DNA from: Chthoniobacterales bacterium | GTDB taxonomy: Bacteria > Verrucomicrobiota > Verrucomicrobiia > Chthoniobacterales > DASVRZ01 | Direction of reading: 5' to 3' | Assembly: GCA_039930045.1 (NCBI GenBank) | Contig: JBDSQB010000005.1 | Span: 158,893-222,892 of the forward strand | Length of the DNA: 64,000 bases | Made by a program: the position numbers and the translations under genes | The notes under the pieces: model-generated | What the model was told of the DNA's origin: nothing | The model's input: the letters and a program-made list of their open reading frames with translations, nothing else | Databases searched by the model: none | Shown here: positions 25,404 to 33,872 of the stretch, in pieces | How the letters are laid out: each line of letters opens with the position of its first letter | Position numbering within the stretch: the first letter of the stretch is position 1

Positions 25404-26912
25404 ATGATCTCCGCCTTCGTCAACGTATTTAAGATTCCTGAGCTGAAACAACGGGTGCTTTTCACCCTTTGGATGCTTGTTATCGTCCGCATTGGTGCGG
25501 CCATTACCACTCCTGGCGTCAACGCCCATGTCTTGCATGAGTGGTTCCGCACTGCAGTGGATCCACAGGCGGGTGGCAATGTCGCCGCCTTGTTCAGTTT
25601 GTTCAGCGGTGGCGCACTCGAAAACTGCGCCATTTTTTCGCTGGGCGTGATGCCCTACATCAGCGCCTCGATCATGATCCAGTTGCTGACAGCGGTTGTT
25701 CCGCAACTCAGCAAACTCGCTCGTGAGGACGGTGGTCGTCAGAAAATCACCCAATACACGCGGTATGCGACGCTCATTCTTTGCGTCTTCCAAGGCTACC
25801 TGCTTTCGCTTTCTTTCATTCACCCAGAGACAAGTCCGTTTCTTCCGGGCATCGCTGAAACCATCAAGCGCGTCGGACCATTGGTAATTTTCCCGAGCGA
25901 CTGGGGTTTCTCGGTCATCACCGTCATCACTTTGACGGCGGGCACCATGTTCCTCATGTGGCTGGGTGACCAAATCACCGATCGCGGCATCGGCAATGGC
26001 ATGTCCATGATCATTACCGTCGGCATTGCCGCACGTCTTCCCGCCGCGATGGTTCAGGCGTGGAAAACCTTCGTTCCGTCCGAGGCTGGGCAGGCCAGTC
26101 AGGTCACGCCGTTCCTGTTGGTCGTGATGGTTCTATTTCTCGTGATCGTCATTGCGGGCGTCATTGCCATTACCCAAGCGCAGAGAAAAATTAGCGTGCA
26201 ATACGCCAAGCGCGTCGTCGGTCGCAAAGTTTACGGTGGTCAGACTCAATACATGCCGCTCAAAGTCAATTATGCCGGCGTCATGCCGATCATCTTTGCC
26301 CAGGCAATTCTGCTTTTTCCCAGCTCGATCTTGGGCTTCCTTTTCAAAGGACAAGGCTGGGCACAACAGCTTTCGCAGATGCTCGTCGGCGGCTGGCTGC
26401 ATTACACTTTGTTCGGTGTGATGATCTTTTTCTTTAGCTACTTTTGGGTCGCCACCCAGTTCCAGCCGAATCAAATCGCAGACGACTTAAAGAAATATGG
26501 CGGCTATATCCCGGGCGTTCGTCCGGGCAAGCCGACGGCGGAGTTCCTCGATTTCACCATGAGCCGGCTCACGTTTGCGGGAGCGATTTTCCTGACCCTG
26601 ATCGCGATCTTCCCTCAGATTTTGATGGAAGCCATGCATGTCCCGAGAGTGGTGGCAGGTTTCTTCGGCGGCACCAGTTTGCTCATTTTGGTCGGCGTCA
26701 TGCTCGACACGATGCGCCAGGTGGAGACGCATTTGATTCAACGCCATTACGACGGCTTCCTCCGCAAGGGCAAGATCCGTGGTCGTTTCGAGCGTGCGGC
26801 CTACAATCGTGGCAACGCCATCAGCGACAGCACCATGGTCTGGCTTTCGACTTCCATGGCGATCTTGATCATTGTGGCCGTGGTTATTTTGCTCTTCGTG
26901 CAAAATAAATAG
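25404..26912 (+). CDS. secY: Protein translocase subunit SecY
   Basis: Central pore of the Sec translocon in the inner membrane. The 502-residue protein has about ten transmembrane segments, with FSGGALENCAIFSLGVMPYI in helix 2, QITDRGIGNGMSMIIT and the cytosolic loop QRKISVQYAKRVVGRK. It is about 60 residues longer than E. coli SecY, with an expanded loop after helix 1 and around PSEAGQASQ. It sits in its usual place after rplO. Confidence 0.97.
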   Translation: MISAFVNVFKIPELKQRVLFTLWMLVIVRIGAAITTPGVNAHVLHEWFRTAVDPQAGGNVAALFSLFSGGALENCAIFSLGVMPYISASIMIQLLTAVVPQLSKLAREDGGRQKITQYTRYATLILCVFQGYLLSLSFIHPETSPFLPGIAETIKRVGPLVIFPSDWGFSVITVITLTAGTMFLMWLGDQITDRGIGNGMSMIITVGIAARLPAAMVQAWKTFVPSEAGQASQVTPFLLVVMVLFLVIVIAGVIAITQAQRKISVQYAKRVVGRKVYGGQTQYMPLKVNYAGVMPIIFAQAILLFPSSILGFLFKGQGWAQQLSQMLVGGWLHYTLFGVMIFFFSYFWVATQFQPNQIADDLKKYGGYIPGVRPGKPTAEFLDFTMSRLTFAGAIFLTLIAIFPQILMEAMHVPRVVAGFFGGTSLLILVGVMLDTMRQVETHLIQRHYDGFLRKGKIRGRFERAAYNRGNAISDSTMVWLSTSMAILIIVAVVILLFVQNK

Positions 26913-26920
26913 AGGTCTGT

Positions 26921-27565
26921 GTGAAGCGCCGGATCGTCTTGCTGGGCCCGCCTGCCTCGGGGAAAGGCTCCCAGGCACAGCTTATTTTTCAGAAATACCA
27001 GATTCCCGCCGTTTCCACGGGACATCTCTTACGCGACGAAGCGGCGGCTAAAACGGAACTCGGCCAGCTTGCCGCAGCTTACACGTCGAAAGGCCAGTTG
27101 GCCCCCGATCCCTTGGTGATGGCAGTTTTGAAGAAATGGCTCGGTGGTGGACGCGAGTCTTACGTTTTCGATGGATTCCCCAGAACTCTGGATCAGGCAA
27201 TTCAACTCCAGCCGTTGCTGGCAGCCGCTGGCATTCCATTGGAAGTCGTCTTGTTTTTGGAATGCGACTTTCCCACCATCGAAAAACGCGTGCTCGGACG
27301 GGTGACCTGTTCTTCCTGCAAAACTATTTTCAACATTGGACTCCATGTCGAATCTGGCACGGCTCCGTGTCCCAAATGTGGTGGCGTTTTGGAGCGGCGC
27401 GCGGATGACCAGCCCGAGGTGTTGCAGCATCGCATGGTGCAATATTTCGAAAAAACCGCACCCCTCGTGGAATTTTATCAAAAGCAGGGGCTCCTGCGCA
27501 AAATCGACGCCAACCAGTCGATGGATGAGATCTTTTCCAAGATTGAGGAGGCGTTGCTGTCATGA
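26921..27565 (+). CDS. adk: Adenylate kinase (zinc-lid type)
   Basis: Interconverts ATP + AMP and 2 ADP. The 214 residues show LLGPPASGKGSQAQLIF (P-loop), STGHLLRDE, and YVFDGFPRTLDQA. The lid has two Cys pairs, CSSC and CPKC, typical of zinc-binding adenylate kinases. The start is GTG at 26921 after an AGAGG; the stop overlaps the map ATG (ATGA). Confidence 0.96.
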   Translation: MKRRIVLLGPPASGKGSQAQLIFQKYQIPAVSTGHLLRDEAAAKTELGQLAAAYTSKGQLAPDPLVMAVLKKWLGGGRESYVFDGFPRTLDQAIQLQPLLAAAGIPLEVVLFLECDFPTIEKRVLGRVTCSSCKTIFNIGLHVESGTAPCPKCGGVLERRADDQPEVLQHRMVQYFEKTAPLVEFYQKQGLLRKIDANQSMDEIFSKIEEALLS

Positions 27566-28350
27566 TCCCTATCAAGACCGCCAAGGAAATTGACCGGATG
27601 CGCGAGGCGGGCCGTCGCGCGGGCGAAATCATTGGTCAGGTGAGCCGCCTGGTTCAACCCGGAGTCACCACCGGCGAGATCGACGTCGCCGCTGCCGAAT
27701 TGATCGCGCAACATCGCTGCACGAGCGCATTTCTCGGCTATCGCGGGTTTCCCGGAAACATCTGCATCTCGCTTAATGAAGAAGTCGTGCATGGCATCGG
27801 TGGCAAACGCCGCATTCAATACGGCGACATCGTGAAGCTGGACATCGGGGTTTTTTACGAGGGCTTCGTCGGCGACACTGCAACTACCGTTGCGGCAGGG
27901 GCGATTGATTCGAAAATCCAAAATCTGCTGGAGGCGACCGAGGCATCCCTTTATCTGGCAATCAAACAAGCCGTGGCTGGAAACCGCGTCGGCGATATTA
28001 GTTCGGCCGTCGAGGACGAAATCACCGCGCATGGATTCAGCGTTGTCCGGGAATTTGTCGGGCATGGCGTCGGCCGCAAACTTCACGAGGAACCGCAAGT
28101 GCCCAACTACGGTCGCCCTCGCTCCGGCGCGAAATTGAAACCCGGAATGACTCTGGCCATCGAGCCGATGGTGAACATGGGCACGTCGGCGGTCAAAATT
28201 CTCGCCGATGGCTGGACCGTCGTTACCGCCGACGCGCGTCCGTCTTCGCATTTCGAGCACACTGTTTTGATCACTGACGGAGAACCCGAGATTCTAACTT
28301 GGCGCGAAAAATCGCCTGCCACCGCCGTTTCTGCCCAGCCCGTCAGATAA
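27562..28350 (+). CDS. map: Type I methionine aminopeptidase
   Basis: Removes the initiator methionine from new proteins. The 262-residue protein carries the metal ligands in VKLDIGVFYEGFVGDTATT, GHGVGRKLHEEPQVPNY, AIEPMVNMG and SHFEHTVLITDGEPEILT. Length is normal for the type I enzyme. It overlaps adk by four bases. Confidence 0.97.
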   Translation: MIPIKTAKEIDRMREAGRRAGEIIGQVSRLVQPGVTTGEIDVAAAELIAQHRCTSAFLGYRGFPGNICISLNEEVVHGIGGKRRIQYGDIVKLDIGVFYEGFVGDTATTVAAGAIDSKIQNLLEATEASLYLAIKQAVAGNRVGDISSAVEDEITAHGFSVVREFVGHGVGRKLHEEPQVPNYGRPRSGAKLKPGMTLAIEPMVNMGTSAVKILADGWTVVTADARPSSHFEHTVLITDGEPEILTWREKSPATAVSAQPVR

Positions 28351-28394
28351 CATCTGCTGCAAATCACCGGGAACCCACAAAATTTTACCAAAAA

Positions 28395-28580
28395 ATGCTT
28401 TTCACCCGCATTCACATCTTGCCACGGGAAAATCTTGTGGTAGAGATGTCCCCCTGCGACTTGTCAAAGGGCTGGATGACCGTCCTGCCCCAGATGAGAA
28501 AGCAGGGCAACAGCACATCAAACGCACCCGGAATTCATCCGCGGATGACCCATCGGGAGCGTTTTTTTGTCCCCAAATAG
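28395..28580 (+). pseudogene. infA: Fragment of infA (translation initiation factor IF-1)
   Basis: The frame reads KMLFTRIHILPRENL then VVEMSPCDLSKGWMT, which aligns with the C-terminal half of IF-1 (GKMR-x-YIRILPGDKV then VEMSPYDLSKGRIT). It sits exactly where infA normally lies, between map and rpmJ. Only 44 bp separate the fragment from the map stop, so the N-terminal half (about 38 residues) is absent, and the end runs on into unrelated sequence to a TAG at 28580. IF-1 is essential, so an intact copy must exist elsewhere. Confidence 0.72.
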
Positions 28581-28664
28581 GATCACCCTTCCGCAGTCGA
28601 AGCCGACTAGACTGCTGGAAATAACGATACGCGACGGCAACTTCCGAACCTCAAAAGATTTACC

Positions 28665-28778
28665 ATGAAAGTAAGAGCATCAGTCAAAAGACTCTGCGAG
28701 CAATGCCGCATCGTTAAGCGTCAGAACGTCGTCCGAGTTGTCTGCAAAAATCCGCGTCACAAACAGAAGCAAGGTTAA
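28665..28778 (+). CDS. rpmJ: 50S ribosomal protein L36
   Basis: Smallest large-subunit protein, missed by a 60-codon cut-off. The 37 residues read [20 protein letters not shown] and then [17 protein letters not shown], with the zinc ligands C-x-x-C, C and H intact. This is the standard zinc-binding form. It lies between the infA fragment and rpsM. Confidence 0.95.
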   Translation: MKVRASVKRLCEQCRIVKRQNVVRVVCKNPRHKQKQG

Positions 28779-28807
28779 TTCTCCGTCCACTTTACTCATT
28801 TTCCATT

Positions 28808-29185
28808 ATGCCAAGACTCTTAGGTGTTGAAATTCCCGGCGACAAACGCATCGAAGCCTCCCTCCCGTATATCTACGGAATCGGACCGACGACCGCCAAG
28901 CGCATCCTTGAACAAGCCAATATTGACCCCAATATTCGCGCGAAAAACCTCAGCACCGAGCAAATGGGCGAGCTGATTCACGCGATCACGGCCAGCAAAC
29001 TCGCCATCGAAGGCGACCTTCGCCGCGAGATCCAAGGCAACCTGAAGCGTCTCCAGGCCATTAACTGCTATCGTGGCATTCGTCATCGCCGCAGCCTACC
29101 CGTTCGCGGCCAGCGCACCTCCACCAACGCCCGCACTCGCAAAGGTCCGCGCAAAACCGTCGGTGTGCAGAAAGCGAAAGCCTAA
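28808..29185 (+). CDS. rpsM: 30S ribosomal protein S13
   Basis: Small-subunit head protein contacting the P-site tRNA and L5. The 125 residues include [20 protein letters not shown] and [20 protein letters not shown]. Length is normal. Confidence 0.97.
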   Translation: MPRLLGVEIPGDKRIEASLPYIYGIGPTTAKRILEQANIDPNIRAKNLSTEQMGELIHAITASKLAIEGDLRREIQGNLKRLQAINCYRGIRHRRSLPVRGQRTSTNARTRKGPRKTVGVQKAKA

Positions 29186-29202
29186 TTTTCTCCTAACCTA
29201 TC

Positions 29203-29790
29203 ATGTCCGAAGAAACCAATTCACCCGCTGAAGAACCCGCTGTAACTCCCGTGGAAGCCGCGGCAGCCCCAGCCACCACCGAGACTCCTGCCGCTGCCGA
29301 AGCGCCCGTCAAGAAAGCTCCCAAGGCCAAGACTCCGAAAGCCAAGAAGGAAGCCGCTCCCGCCGAAGAGAAGAAAGAAAATCTCTCGCTCGACAACAAC
29401 GACATCGAAAAAGTCAAAGTCGTCCGCGCCAAGGGTGCCAAGAACATCCTCAGCGGCGTCGCCCACGTCCTCGCCACCTTTAACAACACCATCGTCTCCA
29501 TCACCGACCAAAACGGCGCGGTGATCGGTTGGTCCAGCGCTGGCAAAGTCGGCTTCAAGGGTTCCCGCAAGAGCACCGCTTACGCCGCCCAGATGGTCGC
29601 GCAGGACGCCTGCCGCCAGGCCATGGGCCACGGTCTCAAGGAAGTCGAAGTCCGCGTCAAAGGTCCCGGTTCAGGCCGCGAATCCGCCGTGCGCGCCCTC
29701 CAGGCCGTGGGTCTGGAAATCAGCGTCATCAAAGACGTCACCCCGGTGCCGCACAACGGCTGCCGCCCGCCAAAACAACGCCGCGTCTGA
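29203..29790 (+). CDS. rpsK: 30S ribosomal protein S11 with long N-terminal extension
   Basis: Platform protein near the mRNA exit. Residues about 75-195 are normal S11 ([33 protein letters not shown]). The first 70 residues are an Ala/Pro/Glu/Lys low-complexity extension ([20 protein letters not shown], then [17 protein letters not shown]), making it 195 rather than about 129 residues. The frame is continuous with the start at 29203, 17 bp after rpsM, so the extension is real coding sequence; whether it is translated from here or from an internal start is not settled. Confidence 0.95.
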   Translation: MSEETNSPAEEPAVTPVEAAAAPATTETPAAAEAPVKKAPKAKTPKAKKEAAPAEEKKENLSLDNNDIEKVKVVRAKGAKNILSGVAHVLATFNNTIVSITDQNGAVIGWSSAGKVGFKGSRKSTAYAAQMVAQDACRQAMGHGLKEVEVRVKGPGSGRESAVRALQAVGLEISVIKDVTPVPHNGCRPPKQRRV

Positions 29791-29818
29791 TCCGAGTTTC
29801 ATTTTAATCTAAAATTTT

Positions 29819-30430
29819 ATGGCAAGATACACAGGCCCCAAATCGAAGATCAGCCGCCGTTTCGGCGTCGCCATCTTTGGCCCCAGCAAAGCACTCGAAC
29901 GCAAGAACTATCCGCCCGGCATGCACGGCCCGAAAGGTTCCCGTCGCAAGACTTCCGAATACGCCCTCGCGTTGATGGAGAAACAAAAGCTGCGCTACCA
30001 ATACGGCGTCCTCGAGCGTCAATTCCGCCGCTACTTTGAGATCGCCCTGACCCGTCGCGGCATCACCGGCGAAATCCTTTTGCAACTCCTCGAGACCCGT
30101 CTCGACAACGTCATCTTTCGCCTCGGTTTTGCCAATTCCCGCAACGCCGCCCGCCAGATGGTCGGCCACGGCCACGTCACGGTGAACGGCCGCAAGGTGG
30201 ATATCTCCTCCTTCACCGTCCGCGCTGGCGACGTCATCGCGATCAAAGACAAGCCTGCTTCTCGCCGTCTCGGTGCCAAGTATGTTGAGTTGACCCAGAT
30301 CGCCCCGATCCCCGATTGGTTGACCGTCGATAAGGAAAACTTCACCGGCTCCGTCTCCCGCATCCCGAGCCGCGAAGAGATCGCCCCGATCGTCAACGAG
30401 CAGCTCATCGTCGAGCTTTACTCCCGCTAA
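29819..30430 (+). CDS. rpsD: 30S ribosomal protein S4
   Basis: 16S-binding assembly initiator. The 203 residues begin ARYTGPKSKISRRFGVAIFG and include the S4 domain ARQMVGHGHVTVNGRKVDIS. It is the cysteine-free form. It ends the cluster: a terminator follows within 30 bp, and rpoA and rplQ, its usual followers, are not here. Confidence 0.97.
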   Translation: MARYTGPKSKISRRFGVAIFGPSKALERKNYPPGMHGPKGSRRKTSEYALALMEKQKLRYQYGVLERQFRRYFEIALTRRGITGEILLQLLETRLDNVIFRLGFANSRNAARQMVGHGHVTVNGRKVDISSFTVRAGDVIAIKDKPASRRLGAKYVELTQIAPIPDWLTVDKENFTGSVSRIPSREEIAPIVNEQLIVELYSR

Positions 30431-30459
30431 AACTCCGTCGGAGTTTCATCCGAATCACT

Positions 30460-30492
30460 AAAACCCCGCCTGTTCGCAGCGCGGGGTTTTTT
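30460..30492 (+). terminator. Rho-independent terminator after rpsD
   Basis: AAAACCCCGC (30460-30469) pairs with GCGGGGTTTT (30481-30490) around an 11-base loop and is followed by TT. A second hairpin, AAACTCC-GTC-GGAGTTT, lies just before it at 30430-30446, touching the rpsD stop codon. Confidence 0.9.
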
Positions 30493-30637
30493 GTTGAGCG
30501 GCAACCAGGGACACGACATCGAAACCGGCCTGCCCGGTCGTTGCACCAATAATCAATCGGGTTGGTCGAATGGAGGCATTGTCTTCTCCATTGCTTTTTG
30601 GAAGACGTGACCGTTGGCCTATGGCACACTTTCGTCC

Positions 30638-30889
30638 ATGACTCCCTCCTCACGCGATGCCCGCGATCCTTTGCACGGGGTCACGTTGAAAGCGATCCTC
30701 ATGCAGCTCGTGCAACGTCACGGCTGGGAGGAATTGGGCGACCGCATACCGATCCGATGTTTCCAGTATGAGCCGTCGGTCCAGTCGAGTTTGACCTTTC
30801 TGCGCAAGACGCCGTGGGCGCGGAAACGGGTGGAGGACTGGTTTCTGGCCGAGTTTCGGAGCACCCCGACCGAGACCGAGTCGAGTTAG
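30638..30889 (+). CDS. VF530-type (DUF2132) DNA-binding protein
   Basis: Small cytosolic protein of the VF530 family. The 83-residue protein matches the family along its length: [34 protein letters not shown] and [20 protein letters not shown]. The precise role is unknown; a DNA-binding role is proposed for the family from structure. The ATG at 30638 is chosen; a TTG eight codons upstream is possible. Its stop overlaps the MFS stop by four bases, tail to tail. Confidence 0.85.
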   Translation: MTPSSRDARDPLHGVTLKAILMQLVQRHGWEELGDRIPIRCFQYEPSVQSSLTFLRKTPWARKRVEDWFLAEFRSTPTETESS

Positions 30890-32115
30890 ATCGCGACCTG
30901 CGCGGTGTCGCGGGCGAGGGATTTTTGGTTCGAGAGCCAGACGATTCCGGCGACGAGCATGACTACGGAGACGGCGAAGAAACTTTGCGACCAGGTGCCG
31001 TGGTCCTTGATCCAGCCCATCAGATACGGGGAGGGGACGTCGCCGAGGAGGTGGATGACCAATATATTCGCGGCAAAGGCGGTGGCGCGCATGTTGGCCG
31101 GTGTGACGTTGGCGATGGCGGTGTTCGACGGGCCGATGTTGAGGAAAAGGAAGAACATGGCCAGCGCGATGAAGATCCAGGCGAATGGCATGGGCACGTA
31201 AAGCATGGCGATGGTGCAGGGGAAGGCCAGGAGCATGCCGCAGCCCGAGACGAGGAAATACGCGCCGGAGAAACGACTCCGCAGCCGGTCAGCCAGCCAG
31301 CCACCGAGCAGGGTGGAGATCAATCCCGTGACCGCGAGGATCGCGCCAAAGATAAGGCTGGCGGTGGCGATGGGCACGCCGCGATCCTCGTGAATGTAGG
31401 TCGGCGCCCAGACGGAGAGGCCTCCGATGGCGAAGGTCATGGCGGCCTGCGCGAGGATGTTGGTGACGAGCGAGGGGATGCGCAGGAGTTTTTTGTAGTC
31501 GCTCCATCCGGGTTTGAGCGCATTGGAACTCGATTCGCGCCGGGGTTCGCGCATGAAGAAGCAGAAGGCCGCGAGAAGCAGTCCCGGTGGCACCACGAGA
31601 TAAAAAGCCCAGCGCCAGTCGAGCCATTTCGTCATCAGACCGCCAAACGCGTAGCCGAGCGCGCTGCCGACCGGGATCGCCATAAAGAACCACGCCAGGA
31701 CTTGCCCGCGTTTTTCCACCGGATAGCAGTCGCTGATGATCGTGGGCGCGGCCGGTCCGTAACCCGCCTCGCCGATGCCGAGGAAAACCCGGGTGAGCAG
31801 GAGCATGACGAAGCCCGTCGCCAACCCCGACGCGCCGCTGGCCAGACTCCAGAGGCCGACGCTCAGGCCGATAATCACCCATCGCGAGTAACGATCCGCC
31901 AGCCAGCCGAAAATGGGTGCGGTGAGCATGTAACTCAGCAGAAACGCGGTCGTAAGCAGTCCGGCTTTGGCGTTGGCATCGGGCGCTCCGGCGAGAAACG
32001 TGGCTTTGATGTCGGGGATGACGGCGGCCAGAATGTAGCGGTCGAGGTAGCAAAAAAGATTGATCGCCAGGAGCAGGGCGAGGGATTTGCGGGCGCCGGG
32101 CAGGGTGTCAGTCAT
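30886..32115 (-). CDS. Major facilitator superfamily transporter
   Basis: Inner-membrane secondary transporter with about 12 helices in 409 residues. It starts with [16 protein letters not shown], the helix-1 region of the Spinster/hexuronate-type MFS groups, and has [20 protein letters not shown] between helices 2 and 3 and [14 protein letters not shown] between helices 8 and 9. Substrate is unknown; sugar acids or lipids are both possible from family resemblance. The ATG at 32115 fits the predicted short N terminus; the frame opens 36 bases earlier. It is divergent from the flavin-reductase-like gene. Confidence 0.85.
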   Translation of the reverse strand: MTDTLPGARKSLALLLAINLFCYLDRYILAAVIPDIKATFLAGAPDANAKAGLLTTAFLLSYMLTAPIFGWLADRYSRWVIIGLSVGLWSLASGASGLATGFVMLLLTRVFLGIGEAGYGPAAPTIISDCYPVEKRGQVLAWFFMAIPVGSALGYAFGGLMTKWLDWRWAFYLVVPPGLLLAAFCFFMREPRRESSSNALKPGWSDYKKLLRIPSLVTNILAQAAMTFAIGGLSVWAPTYIHEDRGVPIATASLIFGAILAVTGLISTLLGGWLADRLRSRFSGAYFLVSGCGMLLAFPCTIAMLYVPMPFAWIFIALAMFFLFLNIGPSNTAIANVTPANMRATAFAANILVIHLLGDVPSPYLMGWIKDHGTWSQSFFAVSVVMLVAGIVWLSNQKSLARDTAQVAI

Positions 32116-32149
32116 TGATTTTTGGTCGTTTCCCCGGAAGTTGAGCAGC

Positions 32150-32752
32150 ATGGAACTCGACTTGGAAGGAAAACACGCCGACCGCGCCTACGCCATTCTC
32201 GCCTCGCTGGTAACGCCGCGCCCCATCGCGCTGGTGACGACTCTCGATGGCGACGGAATCGTGAATGCGGCACCCTTCAGTTTCTTCAATGTGATGGGCG
32301 CGAACCCGCCGATTCTGGCCTTTGCGCCGGGCGATCGCGACGATGGCACCCCGAAGGACACGGCGGCAAACATCCGGCTGAACCACGAGTTTGTGGTGAA
32401 TCTGGTGGACGAATCGATCGCCGGGGCGATGAACCGGACCGCCGCCAGCCTGCCGCCGGGTGTGAGTGAAATCGGGCACGCGGGTTTGCATACATTGCCT
32501 TCGACGATGGTGAAGCCGCCGCGCATTGCCGAGGCTCCGGCCAGCCTGGAATGCACCGAGTGGGGCACGCTGCAAATTGGTGGCAACCGGATGATCGTGG
32601 GCCTGATCCATCGCGTGCATCTGCGCGAGGAGCTGTTCGAGACGGAGACGCAGCGCATTCGGACGGCGGACTATCATCCGGTCGGGCGCATGGCCTCGCC
32701 GCACTGGTATTGCCGGACGAATGAGCAATTTGAAATGATTCGCCCGGCGTAG
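32150..32752 (+). CDS. Flavin-reductase-like FMN-binding split-barrel protein
   Basis: A 200-residue flavoprotein of the flavin-reductase-like domain family. The pattern YAILASLVTPRPIALVTTLD, VNAAPFSFFNVMGANPPILA and EFVVNLVDESIAGAMNRTA is typical of the group that resembles Fre-type and DUF447 proteins. It probably binds FMN and reduces flavin or an unknown substrate with NAD(P)H. Start ATG at 32150 is the first conserved residue; the open frame extends upstream into the divergent MFS gene. Confidence 0.85.
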   Translation: MELDLEGKHADRAYAILASLVTPRPIALVTTLDGDGIVNAAPFSFFNVMGANPPILAFAPGDRDDGTPKDTAANIRLNHEFVVNLVDESIAGAMNRTAASLPPGVSEIGHAGLHTLPSTMVKPPRIAEAPASLECTEWGTLQIGGNRMIVGLIHRVHLREELFETETQRIRTADYHPVGRMASPHWYCRTNEQFEMIRPA

Positions 32753-32797
32753 AGTTATCCGGTTGCCATTTCTAACAAAATTTCCCATGAGTAGCGC

Positions 32798-33871
32798 ATG
32801 TCGAAACGCCACCGCATGTCCTACGCCCGTGCTCGGCTCTGGCTGGGGATCGCCAACGTCGGATTCTGGGTGGTGCTGGCGGCCGTCGCTCTGAGACTGG
32901 ATTTACCGGGCCAGTTCTTTCCGGCACAGGCGTTGATAGGAAAGAAACTCGCGATCTCGCTGGCGACGTTTCTGGGTGGTTACATTGCGTTGCAAGCGCC
33001 GTTCGATCTGCTCGGCGGCTACATTTTGCCGAAGCTGCACCGGCGTTACTACGGGGACTTTAGCGATTTTGTGACGAACTGGGTGCGCGGCGTGACGGTG
33101 CAGGCGGCAATCTTTTTCCTAATCGGACTTACATGGCTATGGAAGTCCGAATGGCTCATCGGTCTGGCTTGGATGTCGTTGTTGCTCGCCTGCCAACCGA
33201 GTCTGGCCCGAATCATGGGCGACTTTCAAGCGCGCGGTGAGAATGCCTGGAAGTCGCTTGACGACGCATTCACCGGGGGCATCGCGGGTTTCCCTGGGAT
33301 GCAGAAGGCGATCTTTGTGACCGGACGCGGCCAGCGCTTGCGGGCGATGGACGAACGCCGACGGCATCATGTGCAGAAATTGTTCATGCCCGTGGCGGGG
33401 ATCGTGATCGCGACGAGTTTCAATTTACTGGGGCTCCTGATGGCTGTGCAACTCGTGCGTCACCCGCTGCAAAGTGTGGCCGGTCTCGTGGAACTCGCTC
33501 TCTGGTTTACGCTCTGGTCGTTCGTCGGGCTGCTGATTTTGCCCAGCCTGAGTCGTCCGTCGGTCTATGCGGGCGACTACGCGCTCTATGTAAAGGGCGT
33601 GGAGGCAGCGGAGTTTGAGCATTATCTGCAATACGATTTTTCCCAGGCTGGCGAGGAGGAGCGTTCGAAATGGGTCGAGTGGATTTTCCATCCGGTGCCG
33701 AGCGTGGCGAACCGGCTGGCGCGCTGGGGCCAGGCCCCCGGCTGGTCGGGTGGCTGGCACGCGGCGCGTTATGCCATTTATCTGTCGTGGAGCGGACTCT
33801 CGCTGCTGAATCGCGCGGTGCATTGCAATGTCGGCAAGCCCAATGTCTGGGTGATGCTGCCCTGCGACTGA
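32798..33871 (+). CDS. Polytopic membrane protein, possibly a peptidase relative lacking its zinc motif
   Basis: A 357-residue protein with about six hydrophobic segments (near residues 15-33, 50-70, 100-118, 122-136, 200-220 and 232-252). I cannot name it. The stretch LSRPSVYAGDYALYVKGVEA resembles the SRxxEyeADxyA region of M48 membrane peptidases, and the order of helices is similar. However, no HExxH zinc motif is present, so catalytic activity of that type is not expected. It is convergent with cls, with 1 bp between stops. Confidence 0.6.
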   Translation: MSKRHRMSYARARLWLGIANVGFWVVLAAVALRLDLPGQFFPAQALIGKKLAISLATFLGGYIALQAPFDLLGGYILPKLHRRYYGDFSDFVTNWVRGVTVQAAIFFLIGLTWLWKSEWLIGLAWMSLLLACQPSLARIMGDFQARGENAWKSLDDAFTGGIAGFPGMQKAIFVTGRGQRLRAMDERRRHHVQKLFMPVAGIVIATSFNLLGLLMAVQLVRHPLQSVAGLVELALWFTLWSFVGLLILPSLSRPSVYAGDYALYVKGVEAAEFEHYLQYDFSQAGEEERSKWVEWIFHPVPSVANRLARWGQAPGWSGGWHAARYAIYLSWSGLSLLNRAVHCNVGKPNVWVMLPCD

Positions 33872-33872
33872 T

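Noticed and set aside
30814..32118. 434-codon plus-strand frame opposite the MFS transporter
   Set aside because: The minus strand encodes a clear 12-helix transporter.
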